Source: Urophycis tenuis (taxonomy: Eukaryota; Chordata; Actinopteri; Gadiformes; Phycidae). From it: a stretch of DNA of 64,000 nucleotides. Positions 20,871 through 33,662 of the stretch are shown one piece after another. The first letter of the stretch is position 1. Each line of letters starts with the position of its first letter. The stretch covers positions 448,071 to 512,070 of the forward strand of contig JAXIVH010000080.1 of the NCBI GenBank assembly GCA_036785325.1, in the 5' to 3' direction. Under the pieces are notes generated by a model. The model saw only the letters and a program-made list of their open reading frames with translations. It ran no database searches and was not told where the DNA came from. The position numbers and the translations under genes are program-made.

Positions 20871-21869
20871 TTAAAACGGAAAAAACTACATATTCACCCC
20901 TCATGTTTTTTTTTGTCAAGATGTATTTTCAGCCCACATGTTCACCAAACGTTCATCGCAGTCCTAGATCAATGGCCCTGTAATGTATGACCTTTACAGG
21001 CCAAAAGTTTGTCACAGCTCATAACCCATGAGCACCACAAGGGGCACGAATAGACGCCCTTCATCATGAAGTCAGGACTGCAGAGTGGGGGGATCCCTCC
21101 CTCCGGGGATGGTGTGGAGCAGAATTGGCGCTGTGATTGCCGTCCATGGCGGTATCACAAGCGAACATGTTGGGCACACGTTCTTTCATGAAGGAGTGTT
21201 CTCCATGGTTACGAGGTGCTGGCTGGTGAGCAGCCTGGGCTCCGTCAGGTGCGGTGGCCAAGGCCTGTCGAGTCACAACCAGAGCAACACACCCACTACA
21301 CTATATTGTCCATATTGAAAGATGCATAATATATACAATACAATAACATTTAATCATGAGCTTTGTATGTACATTATGTATATTTTCTGTACATTTAAAA
21401 TAAAGCTTGTAGCTCAATAAAATGGTAAAGTGAAACAAGTCGGTTGTTATGAAGTAACGTCACAAGAGATTAAGATGATTTTAATCCTGTAGTTTCGCTA
21501 AGTCTGCGTATCCGATTTAGTTTCAATAAACCACAATACTAATTGAAATACACAAGTGCAATGTGATTAAAAAACTTTGATAACCACTGAAACCACTTTG
21601 TCTCTTCTTTCTTTCTTTTTTCCCTGGAGTATTGTAACGAATGCAATTTCCCTCAGGGATTATTAAAGTACGTCTGACTGTCTGAAAACATAGAACAAAT
21701 CTGATTAACATATCTCAACTGCTTTTATAAATTCTAAAGAGACCCTGTATAATTGCACCAGAGAACTTGCATGTTTGTAAAAAGGTTGTCGAAAAAGATA
21801 ACTTCACAACAATTCACATAAGTCATATTCATGAATTAACTAATTATGCTCTCCACTGCTATATTGTAG
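20871..21869. other. Spacer without a recognised gene
   Basis: 21060-21300 is less AT-rich with short frames on both strands that I cannot assign. The rest is AT-rich, with a LINE-tail-like phrase at 21650-21675 (CAGGGATTATTAAAGTACG). Confidence 0.4.
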
Positions 21870-22696
21870 GCTATGCAGACGCCGGCTACCAGACTGAGCT
21901 AACGATGGATGACATGGAGAAGATGGAGGATGTTCTGAGAGAGAACACAACCAAGTTGGGAGATCTTCGGACCAAGGCACTGGACACACAGTTCAACCAG
22001 GAGTCCAATGAAAAAAACAAAGAAAAGACAAAGTTCTACACGGGGCTCCCAACTACTCAGTTTATTTATTATTATTATGGTCATTACCCCTATACTGCAC
22101 CTCTTACTGTTTACTGTTTACGGTTTACCATTTACTGTTTCATTGCACATACTCGCGACCACCTTAGCATTTTTATTTTTATTCTTATTTTTATTTAGAT
22201 TTTTGGATACTTATATTTATATTGCATGCTGTCTTGCACCAGGGATTTAGGGAAACGGCATTTCGGTTCTTGTGTATGGCCTGTACATTCATGAAAACTG
22301 ACAATAAAGTTTACTTGAATCTTAATTCAGAGCTGTGTGAGCCCTACTTCACCTGAGGCCCTATGTCTGTGTCATATCTTGTGCCTGGGGAGGAAGAGTC
22401 AGTGATAAACAGATCACAATAGAGAGCGGCCTCCGTAAAAAAACTGTTATCTGGAGATGTTGTCCTAGCAGACCGTGGGTTTAATATTGGTGAGTTTTGG
22501 ATTTTACTGTGCTTCACTACAGATACCTGTATTCACCAAACGGAGAAAACAGCTGTCAGAGTATGAGGTGGCAGAAACTAGAGAAATAGCTAATTTCTGT
22601 TTTCATGTTGAGGGTCATAGGTTTAGTCAGAAAAAAATATCAGATTCTGCAAAGCAGGGCTATGCCCATAGAGAACATGGCCACAAAACCAGGTGA
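21870..22696 (+). pseudogene. DDE transposase exon fragments (ISL2EU/Harbinger-like)
   Basis: After an AG acceptor at 21868-21869, a frame contains TKFYTGLPTTQF, which I recognise as the start of the DDE_Tnp_4 region of fish THAP/ISL2EU-type transposases. A later piece at 22440-22610 reads LLSGDVVLADRGFNI (carrying a catalytic Asp), then after a shift GFYCASLQIPVFTKRRKQL and YEVAETREIAN. The middle is missing and replaced by an AT-rich LINE tail (22260-22330, AATAAAGTTTACTTGAATCT). It faces the YqaJ pseudogene on the other strand. Confidence 0.65.
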
Positions 22697-23372
22697 GGCA
22701 CGAGCATCGATTGACAAGATTGGGGTTATTTGCTGTCTTGTCTAATCTTTCGGAGTCTGTCGTCCCATTGGAGTAAGGAGGAGGGGAAGAGAGGAGGCAG
22801 GGGGATAGGGATAATCAGTCCAGTACCTGAGCCCTCAAACATGTTGGTCTGGAGCACCTGCTTGGCTCACAGGAGGGGGGTGGAGGGGAGGAGTATACAG
22901 TAGTAGTCGTTTCCAGTACCTGACACACATCAGTCTGTAAATATGTTTTAAATATATTATGTTTCTCCACTAGTCCAATTGTACTGGTGATATGTATTTT
23001 ATATAATGCAATGGATTCCGATGTATTATTGCACATATTGTATTTATTATAACGATTGTTAAAAATCTAATCTTGTAAATAAACCACCATGTATTATTCT
23101 GTCTTCTCAATGGCATTTCATCTTTTTAGTAAGCATCTTCCAAATTGTGTAGTGCTAATCAATATACAACTTAAAATACTACTCAATATATACAAAGACC
23201 ACACTCAAGTCATAACAATATTCAAAATGTCATCTTGTCTCATACAACAGTATTGATTTAACAGCAATATATCACATAGCCCACAAAGTTCATATCCTTT
23301 TATCACATTACACATGCAAGTTTGTAACTTGCTGTCCCAGTATTTCTGGAAGTAAACTGTTTCTAAAAAAAA
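22697..23372. other. Spacer between transposase and YqaJ remnants
   Basis: It contains a GA-rich patch (22770-22890) and AT-rich sequence. No gene is seen. It is probably the inner non-coding part of the same decayed element. Confidence 0.4.
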
Positions 23373-24760
23373 TCACTCAACTTTAGGAATCACATCATCC
23401 CAAAATTCAAGATCAGGCAAAATCCTTTCAACAAAAATGTCATTGCGGTTCCACACAACAAAGTCACAGTACTCAGCATCTACAATGTGAAGCTGTGCCT
23501 GAACTTGGTAGTAGTACTCATGACTCCGGTCCAGCTTGAAATTATCCCCATCATTGATGAGGCAGAAGCCCTTTTCTTCAGCACACAAACGCAGATTGGT
23601 CTCATCTTGGCGAGAGTGTGGGCACTAAAATAACAGTGAGAAGGATGTGAACGATAGATTAGCCAATTATTTTCTGCCTTTTTGCTCAGTTCACTGATTC
23701 TTATGGAAAGAGGTCGGGTCATAGGTAACAGTAATAGTGTTACCTATGGCCCGACCTCGTCTCCACCTGCCAAGAATGAATACAAATCAAGTCCGAGTCC
23801 TCCAAGCTTGAGTCAGTCACTAGTTAGTGCTGTAGTACTCGAGTCCAGGACTTGGACTTGAATCAGACATGAGCATTCTCTTCTATGGTACCTTCTCTCC
23901 TAACTTACAATTACTTAGCACTACTTGACTACAACAGAGAATGTAATATTACCTTAATCTCGCAGATGCCAATTCCGTGACAGTCACAAGTGACAATCCC
24001 ATCAGGGTAGGACCCCATGTAGGGCCACTTGGGGTTCAGCCAGAGACCACTGTCCATACATGAGAAGCCTGCTCCCGACCAATCAGTTTCTCATACGCTC
24101 CTCTGGCTTGTGCTTCATGTCTGCATCCATAACTGTAAACGATACACATGCACATGCAAAACATGAAAAGGAAATTATTACTTAGTATTGGATTTGCAGA
24201 GCCAGTTCAGTGATTTAAATGCCATTACCCTAACCCCCATACTTAGTCCTACTCCTGCATAACCCTGGCCTTATAACCCTATAACTAATGTTGACCCTTC
24301 AGGGCTGTCCATACCATGAATTAACGATGAAAACAGTAAAATGTTTAGCTTCATAGTTGTGGTATGGACTCTCCTCCCACTTCATAGAACACTTTTTTTG
24401 TTGCAGTTCTTAATGTGGACAGCCTCAAACCCCAAATCTTACCTCTGCCTTACCCTTATTCAAACCCTAAATAACTTAGTGGCTGTGGTGAACCGAAAGT
24501 CTTCTGGGTAGCATATGGCCTTGATCAAACTCTTAGATGGTTACTGGGGGTTGGTCTTAAGCACTTGTTATAGCTTAGAGGCAGTTATGCGTCCAGCTCT
24601 TTGCCTAAACCAAATAATGCTTGCACTCTTACTTCGAGTTGCCCTCTCTACAGACTGGACCTGGGACAGGGCGAGCTCTTCCAGCTGGCAATCCTGGCAT
24701 AGCTCTCCAAGCTCTTTGGGGGGTAGCTGCAGTCTCTGGTGTCCTGTATTCAAGTAGAGT
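23373..24760 (-). pseudogene. YqaJ-type nuclease pseudogene
   Basis: On the minus strand three pieces lie in order. At about 24753-24560 is IIWFRQRAGRITASKL, followed by an in-frame stop. At about 24140-23955 is NPKWPYMGSYPDGIV then GIGICEIK, ending at a GT donor. At about 23625-23376, after an AG acceptor, comes CLINDGDNFKLDRSHEYYYQ and CDFVVWN to a TAG/TAA-type stop. PDG and ExK are the metal-binding residues of the YqaJ/lambda-exonuclease fold. Stops and a shift near 24080 show it is dead. The protein belongs to DNA-transposon-associated YqaJ nucleases of fish, not to a host gene. Confidence 0.75.
23710..23758. repeat. 21-bp inverted repeat within the YqaJ intron
   Basis: GAGGTCGGGTCATAGGTAACA, loop GTAATAG, then an inverted copy with one mismatch (TGTTACCTATGGCCCGACCTC). 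Confidence 0.8.
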
Positions 24761-24799
24761 TTTTGGAAGCATGCATATGGGGATGAAATCTTTGTAGTA

Positions 24800-26560
24800 A
24801 GGCTCCCTAGCCATCAGTTATGCACTCCTTGGGAAGTTTTTGTTTAAGGTATAAAAAAAAAAACTAGCAAGTTTCTGACCCTCTCGTTACTCTTGGGCAT
24901 GAAAGTGATTTCCCAACCTTGTTTACAGTTGTCCTGCCGTCGATGGAATGGTCAAGCTTTTTTTTTTTTTTGCAGAGAAGTCAATCTGAGCTACTGGAGC
25001 AGCAGGAATCTGAAAATAAGTTAGCACAAAGAAGATCATTAAGTCTGTGAATAGAATACAATATGACATTTTTTAAATCTCAAATGCAATCTACACCAGG
25101 GGCAACGTGAATTTTATATCAGCACATTTCGCTGATATACAATATAGCCTACCTATACTTACAGTATATGCAGACCTGCAAACTGGTCAGAGAAAAAAAG
25201 GTGACAGCGTAATGGGGGCCCCCCAATAATTTTTTTTGTGATTTAAATATGTTAAGTACGCAATTCTGAGCGTTTTTGACAGTAGGATTTCTGGAGGTAT
25301 ATAGTATGTCTATAGTACAGTATACTCAGTGTTTCCCCTAGATTTTTTTGTAGCAGTGATGCTGTGTGTTGGTAAACTAGCAACACTAGGGGGGTCCGGG
25401 GGCATGCCCCCCCGGAAGAAAATTTTGAAAAATAACCCTTTAAATGGTTACTTCTGGTGAGATTTTGTATGAAAAAAAGTTACAGATTGAGCTTCCAAAT
25501 ATGACATAACAACCAACAGAGTCAAGGTATCTGCTGAGACCAGATCATTGTGAAAATGTGCGATCACACTGTTCAATATTGCGATGACGATATGACTTGC
25601 GATAATAAATAAGAAAAGAGTAAAATTTTGGTCATGGTGAATACGTCGATATGAATTTAAACAAATTTGCATATCGTGACGTCACTGACCGCGTCTCCGT
25701 AAAAGTTTAGTGATCTCCTTGACGTCAGTCGACACGTCACTTTATAGCGGTGTCGAGATATTTCAATGCATTTTTTCATGTAGGACCTATTGCTACCGTG
25801 CATGAACCCCAAGTAATAATTTAGCCTTCTATAACTTTGAACGGTGACTGCGAACATTTTCTTTAGGACCTACTGCAGCCGCAGCCATCATAACAGACAA
25901 GCGCGAACCATTGATGAAATGAAGCGAATATAAAAGAAAGAACGTAGCCTACGTGTGTATGTAGGCTATTTATATTCGCGATACCTTCTAAAATATAATA
26001 GGGTTTTATTGTAGTTGCATTAGTTATTTGAAGAGTTAAAAAAAACAACGGTCGGTCTTAACGCAAGTATACAACCGGCAAGTCGGTCGGACTAAAAGGG
26101 AAAAATAAATATTTGGGTCGGTCCTAAATTGACAGGGTGGGTCGGGTTACTGCAAACCACAATATTTAAGGATGATTTAAGGATAAGGATGGCCGAGTGT
26201 GCGTGGCGAACTTCGCATTACAGACCAGCTTTTGCGATGTTTATCATGAACGCTCACATCGCGATGACGATGAAAATTGAGACGATGAGTCCATACAAAG
26301 TACTGATAAACTAACTTAAAATTTTTTTTGCACTCTGTTGGTGTCACTCTACAAGTGCAAAAAACTAACTTTTTGCACTTGATAAGCCAACGCAGCCTTC
26401 CCCGACCCCGACCCCCCCCCCCCCCCCCCCCCAAAACAAAAACTCTTCGGATCTACACGAGTCACGTGAATGACCCCTTTGACCCAAAAAACGGCGATTG
26501 TAGCCGAAAAGCGACAAGTTTGCAGGTATGATATGGAGTATCACTACACTAATTAACATG
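24800..26560. other. hAT-like ends and low-complexity sequence, no gene
   Basis: At 25325 a hAT-like terminus CAGTGTTTCCCCTAG leads into GGGGGGTCCGGGGGCATGCC, a phrase typical of fish hAT MITEs and echoed at 53290. 25550-26290 contains paired CGCGATGACGAT words, suggesting another MITE. A C homopolymer of more than 20 bases lies at about 26410-26432. No coding sequence is recognised. Confidence 0.45.
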
Positions 26561-26564
26561 TTTA

Positions 26565-26725
26565 TCCCTTAAAGGAAAACGCCACTGTTTGTCCATACTG
26601 AACTACTTTCTGCCCTGATCTTAGACGAGTTGATACCTCTCTCGCCTTTCTGCGTGCACTCGATCGCTCTGGCGTGCAGCGCTACTTTGCTAGCATGTAG
26701 CTTGTCCCAGTATATTCCTGTAGCC
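26565..26725. repeat. Half copy of the TTAA foldback element found at 51301
   Basis: It begins TTAAAGGAAAACGCCACTG and continues GTCCATACTGAACTAC and CACTCGATCGCTCTGGCGTG, parallel to 51297-51455. Only one arm is present here. Confidence 0.7.
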
Positions 26726-26811
26726 TGTGGGCCAGGTTAGGATTAAGAGCTTGTAGTCACTCCACATGGTGAGTTTTCCATTAATTTACAAGTACATCTC
26801 AACTAGTTCAT

Positions 26812-27235
26812 AACTATATTCACCCAAGGGTCGTTGAAATAATAAGCTAATTAATTTGTGTTCTGCAAGGATAGATTGATGGTAATTGAGACGTTGAAGG
26901 TATGTTTTTAGCTGCTGGGTAGACTTCAGTCAACCCGACGCAGTTTTGTCTGTGAGCAAACATATTACTCGCCGATGGGCTTGTTTTAATCGGGGAAATC
27001 TAAGCTTTCCAACGGCATATGAGATGACTATATTCACCCAAGGGTCGTTGAAATAAAAAGCCAATTAATTTGTGTTCTGTAAGGATAGATTGATGGTAAT
27101 TGAGACGTTGAAGGTATGTTTTTAGCTGCTGGGTAGATTTCGTTCAACCTGACACAGTTTTGTCTGTAAGCAACCATATTGCGCGTGAAAGGGCTTGTTT
27201 TAATCGGGGAAATCTAAGCTTTTCAACGTCATATC
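26812..27235. repeat. Tandem direct duplication (about 210-bp unit)
   Basis: Both copies start with CTATATTCACCCAAGGGTCG (26812 and 27028). Both run through TAGATTGATGGTAATTGAGA and TTTTAATCGGGGAAATCTAA. They differ at scattered positions. Function unknown. Confidence 0.8.
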
Positions 27236-27514
27236 ACGGCATCACAATCGGGTCATGGTGGTATCACGAAATTCGTGAGACTGGGTTGTGGTTAGCCAGG
27301 ACAGAGCATGAGGGCCTTGGAGAGGATGAGGTGAAGAGTAGCTAATCAGAATCCAATCCAAACCAATGTTAATGTTGTCTAGTGCAATTTTGCCTTACAT
27401 CTCCCCCTTACGTTATCCAATTACTCTATGCAATTGACTGTGGTCGGCATCTCCCATTAAAAGCAATGATTTACAAGGCATACAAGAGACAGGTAAGCTC
27501 AAATAGATCCAACA

Positions 27515-27740
27515 GGTACCATGGTGGTACAGCAGTTAAGGAAATGAGCTACAGAAATCAGGGATTTGAATCCCACCACGATCGATGTGCCCGTGAGCTC
27601 TGGGCGAGACTGGACTGAAGTTGTCCTTAAGGCGCAGGGAGGCTGCTCCTGCTGTCACAGCTGGGTCATGGTTAAGGTGTCCCAGATCGTCTCCAAAATG
27701 GCAGATCCCAGATCAGTTCAATCCCTGGGAAAAAAGGGGG
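27515..27740 (+). mobile_element. SINE-like repeat in arm A
   Basis: CATGGTGGTACAGCAGTTAA and GGATTTGAATCCC resemble A and B boxes. The body ends in a poly-G/A stretch at 27728-27752. The same sequence is on the minus strand in arm B (60915-61150). Confidence 0.4.
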
Positions 27741-27949
27741 GGGAAAAAAGGTAAAAAGGTCTTAATACTTTCTGTTCACACACATACCATACGCTAATAA
27801 ACAATAAAATATCCAGCGAAATGAAAGAGTGCGAAGACAGCTATAAAAGAATAGTGTCTAGCTAGCTTATTTCTTATTTTGCTTTCACATTTTATGTGCA
27901 TGCAGAAAATTCAACATCTTTCCAGACCAATCGCATCATTCTGAACTAG

Positions 27950-28105
27950 TGTAATCTTGTAATCTGTAATCTTGTTTAGGTAAATCAATTTATTGTCTAT
28001 CGTCTATAGTCAGGTTTTTATTGCACTCATCTATCCCCTTGTACTGCTGGTCACTGTGAATTTCTCTTAAGGGGGATTAATAAAGGAATATCTTATCTTA
28101 GTGTC
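27950..28105 (+). repeat. LINE 3' end (family shared with 51680 and 60600)
   Basis: TATAGTCAGGTTTTTATTGC, CTTGTACTGCTGGTCACTGT and the tail GGATTAATAAAGGAATATCT are shared at three places in the window (plus strand at 27990 and 51720, minus strand at 60690-60600). This is the usual form of a 3' LINE tail. Confidence 0.65.
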
Positions 28106-28432
28106 AGTAGATTACATATACAGACAGACAGCAGCTGTTACAGTCAAAAGTCAAAAAGACAACTCACAACAACACCAGCTGATCCCCTCATCCTCTTCTC
28201 TAGGCTACAAGTCATGAACATCAACTCTGCTCTGTTTCACCGGAAACTGGACTTCCTGAGGAATAGAATTCAATCATTAAAGGTAGATAAACAATGTAAC
28301 ATCATGATAACATCATAATATATATTTGAATATATTGTAGTCATAATGATATAGCTTAAAAGCTATTTATCATATGCTGAAATATATTTTGTGAAATGGG
28401 CTAGGACTGGTGCACTGAAAACAAGCTCCATC

Positions 28433-31400
28433 TTAAATCTTATCTTCACAAACAAACACGCTGATGGCTGGTGGTGGTGGCGCCGGCAGCTGCTGCTGGT
28501 GGTGACTGGTGCTGGCGACGGCTGCAGGTGATGACTGCTGAAAGATGAGAAGGCTGGGAGCTGCTGACGGTGGACCGGGAATGGAGATGCCAAGTACATC
28601 CATGGTAACAAGTAAGGTGTTTGACAGCCTAGATTGGGTCTGTTGGGTCTTCTTTGCCTTCTTACTTTGACTCTTGCTCCCATGATACCCTTTATTTTTT
28701 TCCTTCCTCTCAGCCCTGAAACACTTGGAAGCAATCCTTAACCTCAGCCTGATGTACGTGGAGAGGATTTTTTTCTTCAGGTCATGGCATGAGGGAAGGT
28801 TGCTGTCCAGTAACATGGCCTCTTGTTCCAGCTGTGCCACTGCATTTGAGGACGTCATGAGGGAATCACTCGTCTTCATGCGGAACAGCTGCTCCACGTT
28901 CTGAACAAAAGTGAAAACCTCATCAGATGGACGGAAAAGTGCAACCCTTTTAAATTCTTTAAATTTCAGCAGAACAGCTCTCTCATCTTCATTGTTGACA
29001 TTGAGTACTAGTGCACACTGGCATTTGTCACAAAGTGAGCAGCTGATCACTCTTTTCACAATGTATCCTGCCAGGTGGTAAAGCACACAGGACACGGTTT
29101 TGCTGATGTCGGGTGGTGATGTCAGGTCTACAAGCTGCTCCACTCTCAGAACTGCAGGTGCTGTTCTGTGTGTCCAGGAAGTCTGCCAAGTGGTGCGATC
29201 CATCCTCCAGGTAACTGCCAGTATGCACCGGTGATAGGAACTGGCCCACGGTGACAGCCCGCAGTGCATATTGGAACTCCACAGGTGTTGGGACAGAGTT
29301 CCTAAGACGAATCGATGAAAATGTGTTCTCCAGGCAGTCCTGGGTGAAGCGGCTTGTAAGAACAAACTTGTGCCCTTGACTCAACAGGTCATGCTGGATC
29401 TCCAGGATTGTTGTTGTGGCCATCACTAGTCCTGTCTGGACTGGTTTCCAGCTGCCCTGGGGACCGATCTTCAGGCCCCGAAACAGATGGATGGAGTCCT
29501 GGAGGAAGCTGATGGCCTTATCATACTCCTCCATCTTGAAATGACTTAGGGCAGTGACAACGTTGCGCGATGACATGAGGTCGAACCAGTGGTCAACCTT
29601 CTCCAAAAACCATGAAGTGGTAAGGTAGGACTCTGGTCTGTTCTCCTCCGCCACCATGTACTTCAGGGCAGCACTTGTTGACTTGCTGAAGACATGCATT
29701 GCTGAACTGACCATCTTCTCAAAATGACTAGGCTCCAGGACGCCTCTAGACAACTTAGGTGCCAGCTTCAGGGCCATGCCCTCTTGGTATGATACCAGAT
29801 CTTTCAGAGGGCCAACAGACACCTGACTGGACGGCAGCTTCTCCTTGTCCACCACATCTTGTGGTATGGTGATGACGTGACCATTGACCAAGGCACTCTT
29901 CAAGTTCTTTACTACGTGTGGCACATCAGCCATGAAGTAGAGGCGCTGGTGTGGCTCCACAGGATGTTCTATCCACGGCTTGGCATAGGTCACCCCAAAA
30001 GACTTCCACATTGCCTATTGGGGCTCCCCATGTCAGTGGTGATGTTTACCACATGAAGCCCTATTGACGCCGCTGCTTCCCCCGCTGTGTCCCCAAACAG
30101 CCTCCCTGATCCCAGATGCAGCTCAACGCTTGGGGTGATGGACATCTCATCTAAGGTGAGCACACATTTCTTCTCCATCTCGTTCATTCCATCTGCCTTC
30201 AGCCTCAGCATGCCAAACACCTCCCCCAACACTCCTGGCTCCAGGTTGACGTGCTGCATCCTCCTCTGAATGGTCCTGATGTCAGGCAGAGGCATATTCA
30301 GTGCTTGGAGGGTTTTATATCCTGTTGTGCCACAACTGAACCTAATCCCAATTGCCTTTTTTACAGTTTCTTTCCCCCACCGTATCCCCCCTTTTGATGA
30401 ATGCCCAAGTGCTTTAATTTGGTCTGTGTTGAAGATTGTTTTAAATTTTTGATTGATCAAATTGTGTTTTTTTTTTGTTGCCAAATTAATCCTTTTCTGT
30501 TTTACCAGAGCCCTCTCTGCTCTCCTTCTGAGTAATTTCTCCATTCTGAGCTGCCTCATTAGACCCTCCACCTGAGCCCGGTCACAACTGGCCCTTGGCA
30601 GGTTCCTGGAGCACCTGACCCTGGCAGACTGGCCTCTTCAATGATGAGCCCTGACTGACTGGTCCCTGGCAGTCTGCTGACATCTCTTTCACTCTGTCTG
30701 TTATGTCCCTTTCATTCTCTTGGATCTCCACCTCAATTTCTCCCCCAATCTCTGTAACAATAACAAGGTATTCTTGCTGTTATATGTGTATGCTGCCTTT
30801 AGATTTGCACCTATTGTAATTTAAGGGTACACTACACTCCTATAGTGACATTCATCTAAATTAATCTATTGGCAATGGTAAAGTACAAATAAATCTGAAG
30901 ATTATCTACATGTGGTATTAGCCTGGGAATTCCCATGCTGCTTTGCGCGTGATTTCATTCTCAATGCAAAGACAGCCTGGAAACCACCGCCCTTATTTTC
31001 CCCTGAGTTAGGGAACCAATCACAGAACGGGGGGCAGCAAGATGATGAAGTCGTCTATGCGCGACACCGAAGCTTGTAGCGTGTTAATCCAACATGGCAG
31101 CGGACACAACGTTACCGTTCGATGCAGCCTTAGAAAGTGTATTAAGTAGCTTTTGTAGCAATTAATGTAATTTTAGTAGCTAATTTTTAGTAGCAATTGG
31201 CTATGAATCGCGCGCAAAGCAGCATGTGAAGAACAAGACGATTTGATAGACATTCGTAGCGCCCAATAAACGGCTCTAGGCATTCGTAAACCACGCCTCA
31301 AATACGAGAAAATGCACACCTAGTTCCCAGACCACCATCTCATCGAGATGTGGACGCGTCAGCCAGGCTACATGTGGTATATGAATCTTGAGGAAATCCT

Positions 31401-31984
31401 TGAACTCTGGTTGTTTTTAAGCTGTATACTAATCTGAAGGTTGCATTAGGAGTGTAGTCTATCCTTGAATTATATAACATGGGAAACATTGTTAGCTGCA
31501 TATATCATACCAATGTTTGGTGTGCCATAATAGGTGTGGTCATCATTCCTGCCATTAACCACTTGAGGCCTACTCCTTGATGTGGCTTTCCTCCTTTTTG
31601 GCTTAGGTCGATGGACAAATAACGTTGGCAAAGCATCTGGCCTCAACCTCAGATTTCCTCCAGATTTGCTGGCAATAAATTGGTCATCTTCAAAGTGTAC
31701 CTGTAGGTAGGCTTGTAAAATCAGTTTCCACTGCACACTTCAAATGTCACTGAAGAGTCAAAATTCTCTACACTTTGAGATATGATGCCCTTTAAAATGT
31801 TTACAAGTCATGTCACTTCTGTGAACATTACTTACATGACAGAGTTTTCTGCTGTTGTTGTCCTCTGTTTTCTGTTGACCATTGCCATCCATCTCTTTCT
31901 TCGCTCAAGGTTCTTGGGGAAGCCATACATACGGAACCCCTTCTCAGACCGATTGGAGCATCCAAACGCTGCACATCCAACCAT
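28433..31984 (-). pseudogene. THAP9/P-element-type transposase, multiply frameshifted
   Basis: A THAP zinc-finger exon starts at 31984 (VGCAAFGCSNRSEKG, C-x4-C) and ends at a GT donor after 31836. The next exon from 31700 has HFEDDQFIASKSGG and LRPDALPTLF, the end of THAP; the two exons are out of phase. 30760-30590 is acidic linker. 30571-29990 has the coiled-coil VEGLMRQLRMEKLLRRR and GTTGYKTLQALNMPLPDIRT, followed by VLTLDEMSI and HVVNITTDMGS. 30011-29028 and 29365-28433 carry the rest, including HLAGYIVKRVI near the C-terminus. Shifts occur near 30590, 30000 and 29150. In the family this is a THAP-guided DDE-type transposase. The 3' end is fused to LINE-derived arm sequence at 28458. Confidence 0.8.
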
Positions 31985-31989
31985 GGTAT

Positions 31990-33440
31990 GACCACTGATC
32001 TATTAAAATGTTGGTTGTAAACAATAGCCATCAGAACTCAGACATCATTGAAAATCACAGAAAGCGGGCAACAACCACTAATGTCCCTCTGACTTTTAGG
32101 TAACAGGTCAGAGTACATGACCAAACCAGGATCCTCCTCTCTCACTCTTCATTGTGTTTTGTGTTCGCTCAGGGCTGTTATAATGACTGTTGTGGTAATG
32201 ACACAATGTACGGTATGTTAGTGATGTTAGAATATGTTGTGATTGGGTTGTCGAAAGTATATAGCGCTACCTGCTGTGTCCTCTGTTGAGTCTGCTTTCA
32301 ACTGTATTCTCTCCCCTTATTCACCACTGTCACTATTCTTACTCTGCTTTTTAGGGCCCAGGAAATACTATGAGAAGGAGGATGTCCCCTTCACCAAGGA
32401 ACCTTTGTTTTTTTTCCTTCAAATTTTCACACAAGCAAGCACACATTCTTGTTGTCTGTTTATTGTTTAATAAAAAATATTTTATTTGAAAACCTTAATT
32501 TTTATCAGCGATCCTTACATTGATGTCTCAATAGCTGTAACAGGAGTTACAAGTGTTTTGTTATTTACATACTATACTATAAACAATAATCTATACAGCT
32601 ATACAAGAAATAAACAATTCCTATGAATGTGCAATAACAGAACCAACATATACTTATGGATGTGAAATAGTAGTTATTAAATAATAGTTAAGTGTTTTGT
32701 TATTTGACAATAAAGATACTTGAATCTTGAATCTTAATTGCTTAAGTTACTTGGGTTGAGTTAATGCTACCCTGACTCTTACTCTGTGCACTAACTCAGA
32801 GTCATAGTGAAAAATCTTAATAGCTCTGCACTTTTCTATAGACCCAAACATACACGCATAAATGAGTTTTTATTCTGTAATAGTTTTGATAATATCTGTA
32901 TGGCTTAATCTTAAAATTATATTCTTAGTCTTAACATCATCATGTTTCACGTTGTGGTCCTGGGGGTGGCAACTTTCATCAGAAGAAGTGAGTGGTGGGT
33001 GAATGCTGGACGGACCGCGGCAGACCTCTTAGCGCTACCACGAAGGTAAGCTAACGGCTGAATAGGAATTTATAAGCAAAATCACGGTAATAAATCATAC
33101 AGCCCAGTCCAGCTAAAATGAAAAATCATGAGACGTCTGTCATCAGATGATTGATATGGAAAAGAAAAGTTAAACTGGAACTCTAAGCTTTTCCCTCCAA
33201 AAATGTCAAACTTTATCTCAGTAATACACTGCTTTTCGTTGTCACCCTCCCTCTCCAAATGCAAAACTTACCAAAAATGTAATAATGTAATAACAGCTGA
33301 AAAAGTACTTGGGTGTGTTTTTATTTTAATATTTACTGTTCAATAAGACAATCGCTGCTGTCTGTCCCATAGAAGAACATGACAGCCAGCGTATGTTTGG
33401 AACTATTGGGGTTTACATGAACCACGTGACTCTCTCTTTG
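31990..33440. other. Region upstream of the THAP exon; LINE tail
   Basis: 32340-32400 has a short exon-like frame after an AG (RKYYEKEDVPFTKEP) that I cannot assign. 32700-32735 ends in TTGAATCTTGAATCTT, a LINE tail. The remainder is AT-rich with no recognised gene. Confidence 0.4.
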
Positions 33441-33544
33441 GCACTGGTTTTCACTAATTGAGCATAACTGCAATCAACGATACTCCATCACAAAAAGAAG
33501 CCTGTCACTCACACAGTGGAAGTTCGCTCTGCTGAGTTTATTTG

Positions 33545-33662
33545 AGCAATTAGTCACGAGAGGGTGTGGATTATGACACGCCTGAGAGGCGCCTTATCAC
33601 GCCTCTCAGGCGTTCCTTATTTCGAAAACGAACTGATTACTTTGATTACTTTGAAAACAGAT
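33545..33662. repeat. Foldback fragment, second copy of the 15403 arm with a nested hairpin
   Basis: GCAATTAGTCACGAGAGGGT is followed by an inner inverted repeat, ACGCCTGAGAGGCG...CGCCTCTCAGGCGT (33575-33614). It is absent from arm B, so it inserted in arm A, or was lost from B, after duplication. Confidence 0.6.

Noticed and set aside
26365..26559. Gly-rich and Pro-rich ORFs
   Set aside because: Products of a C homopolymer.
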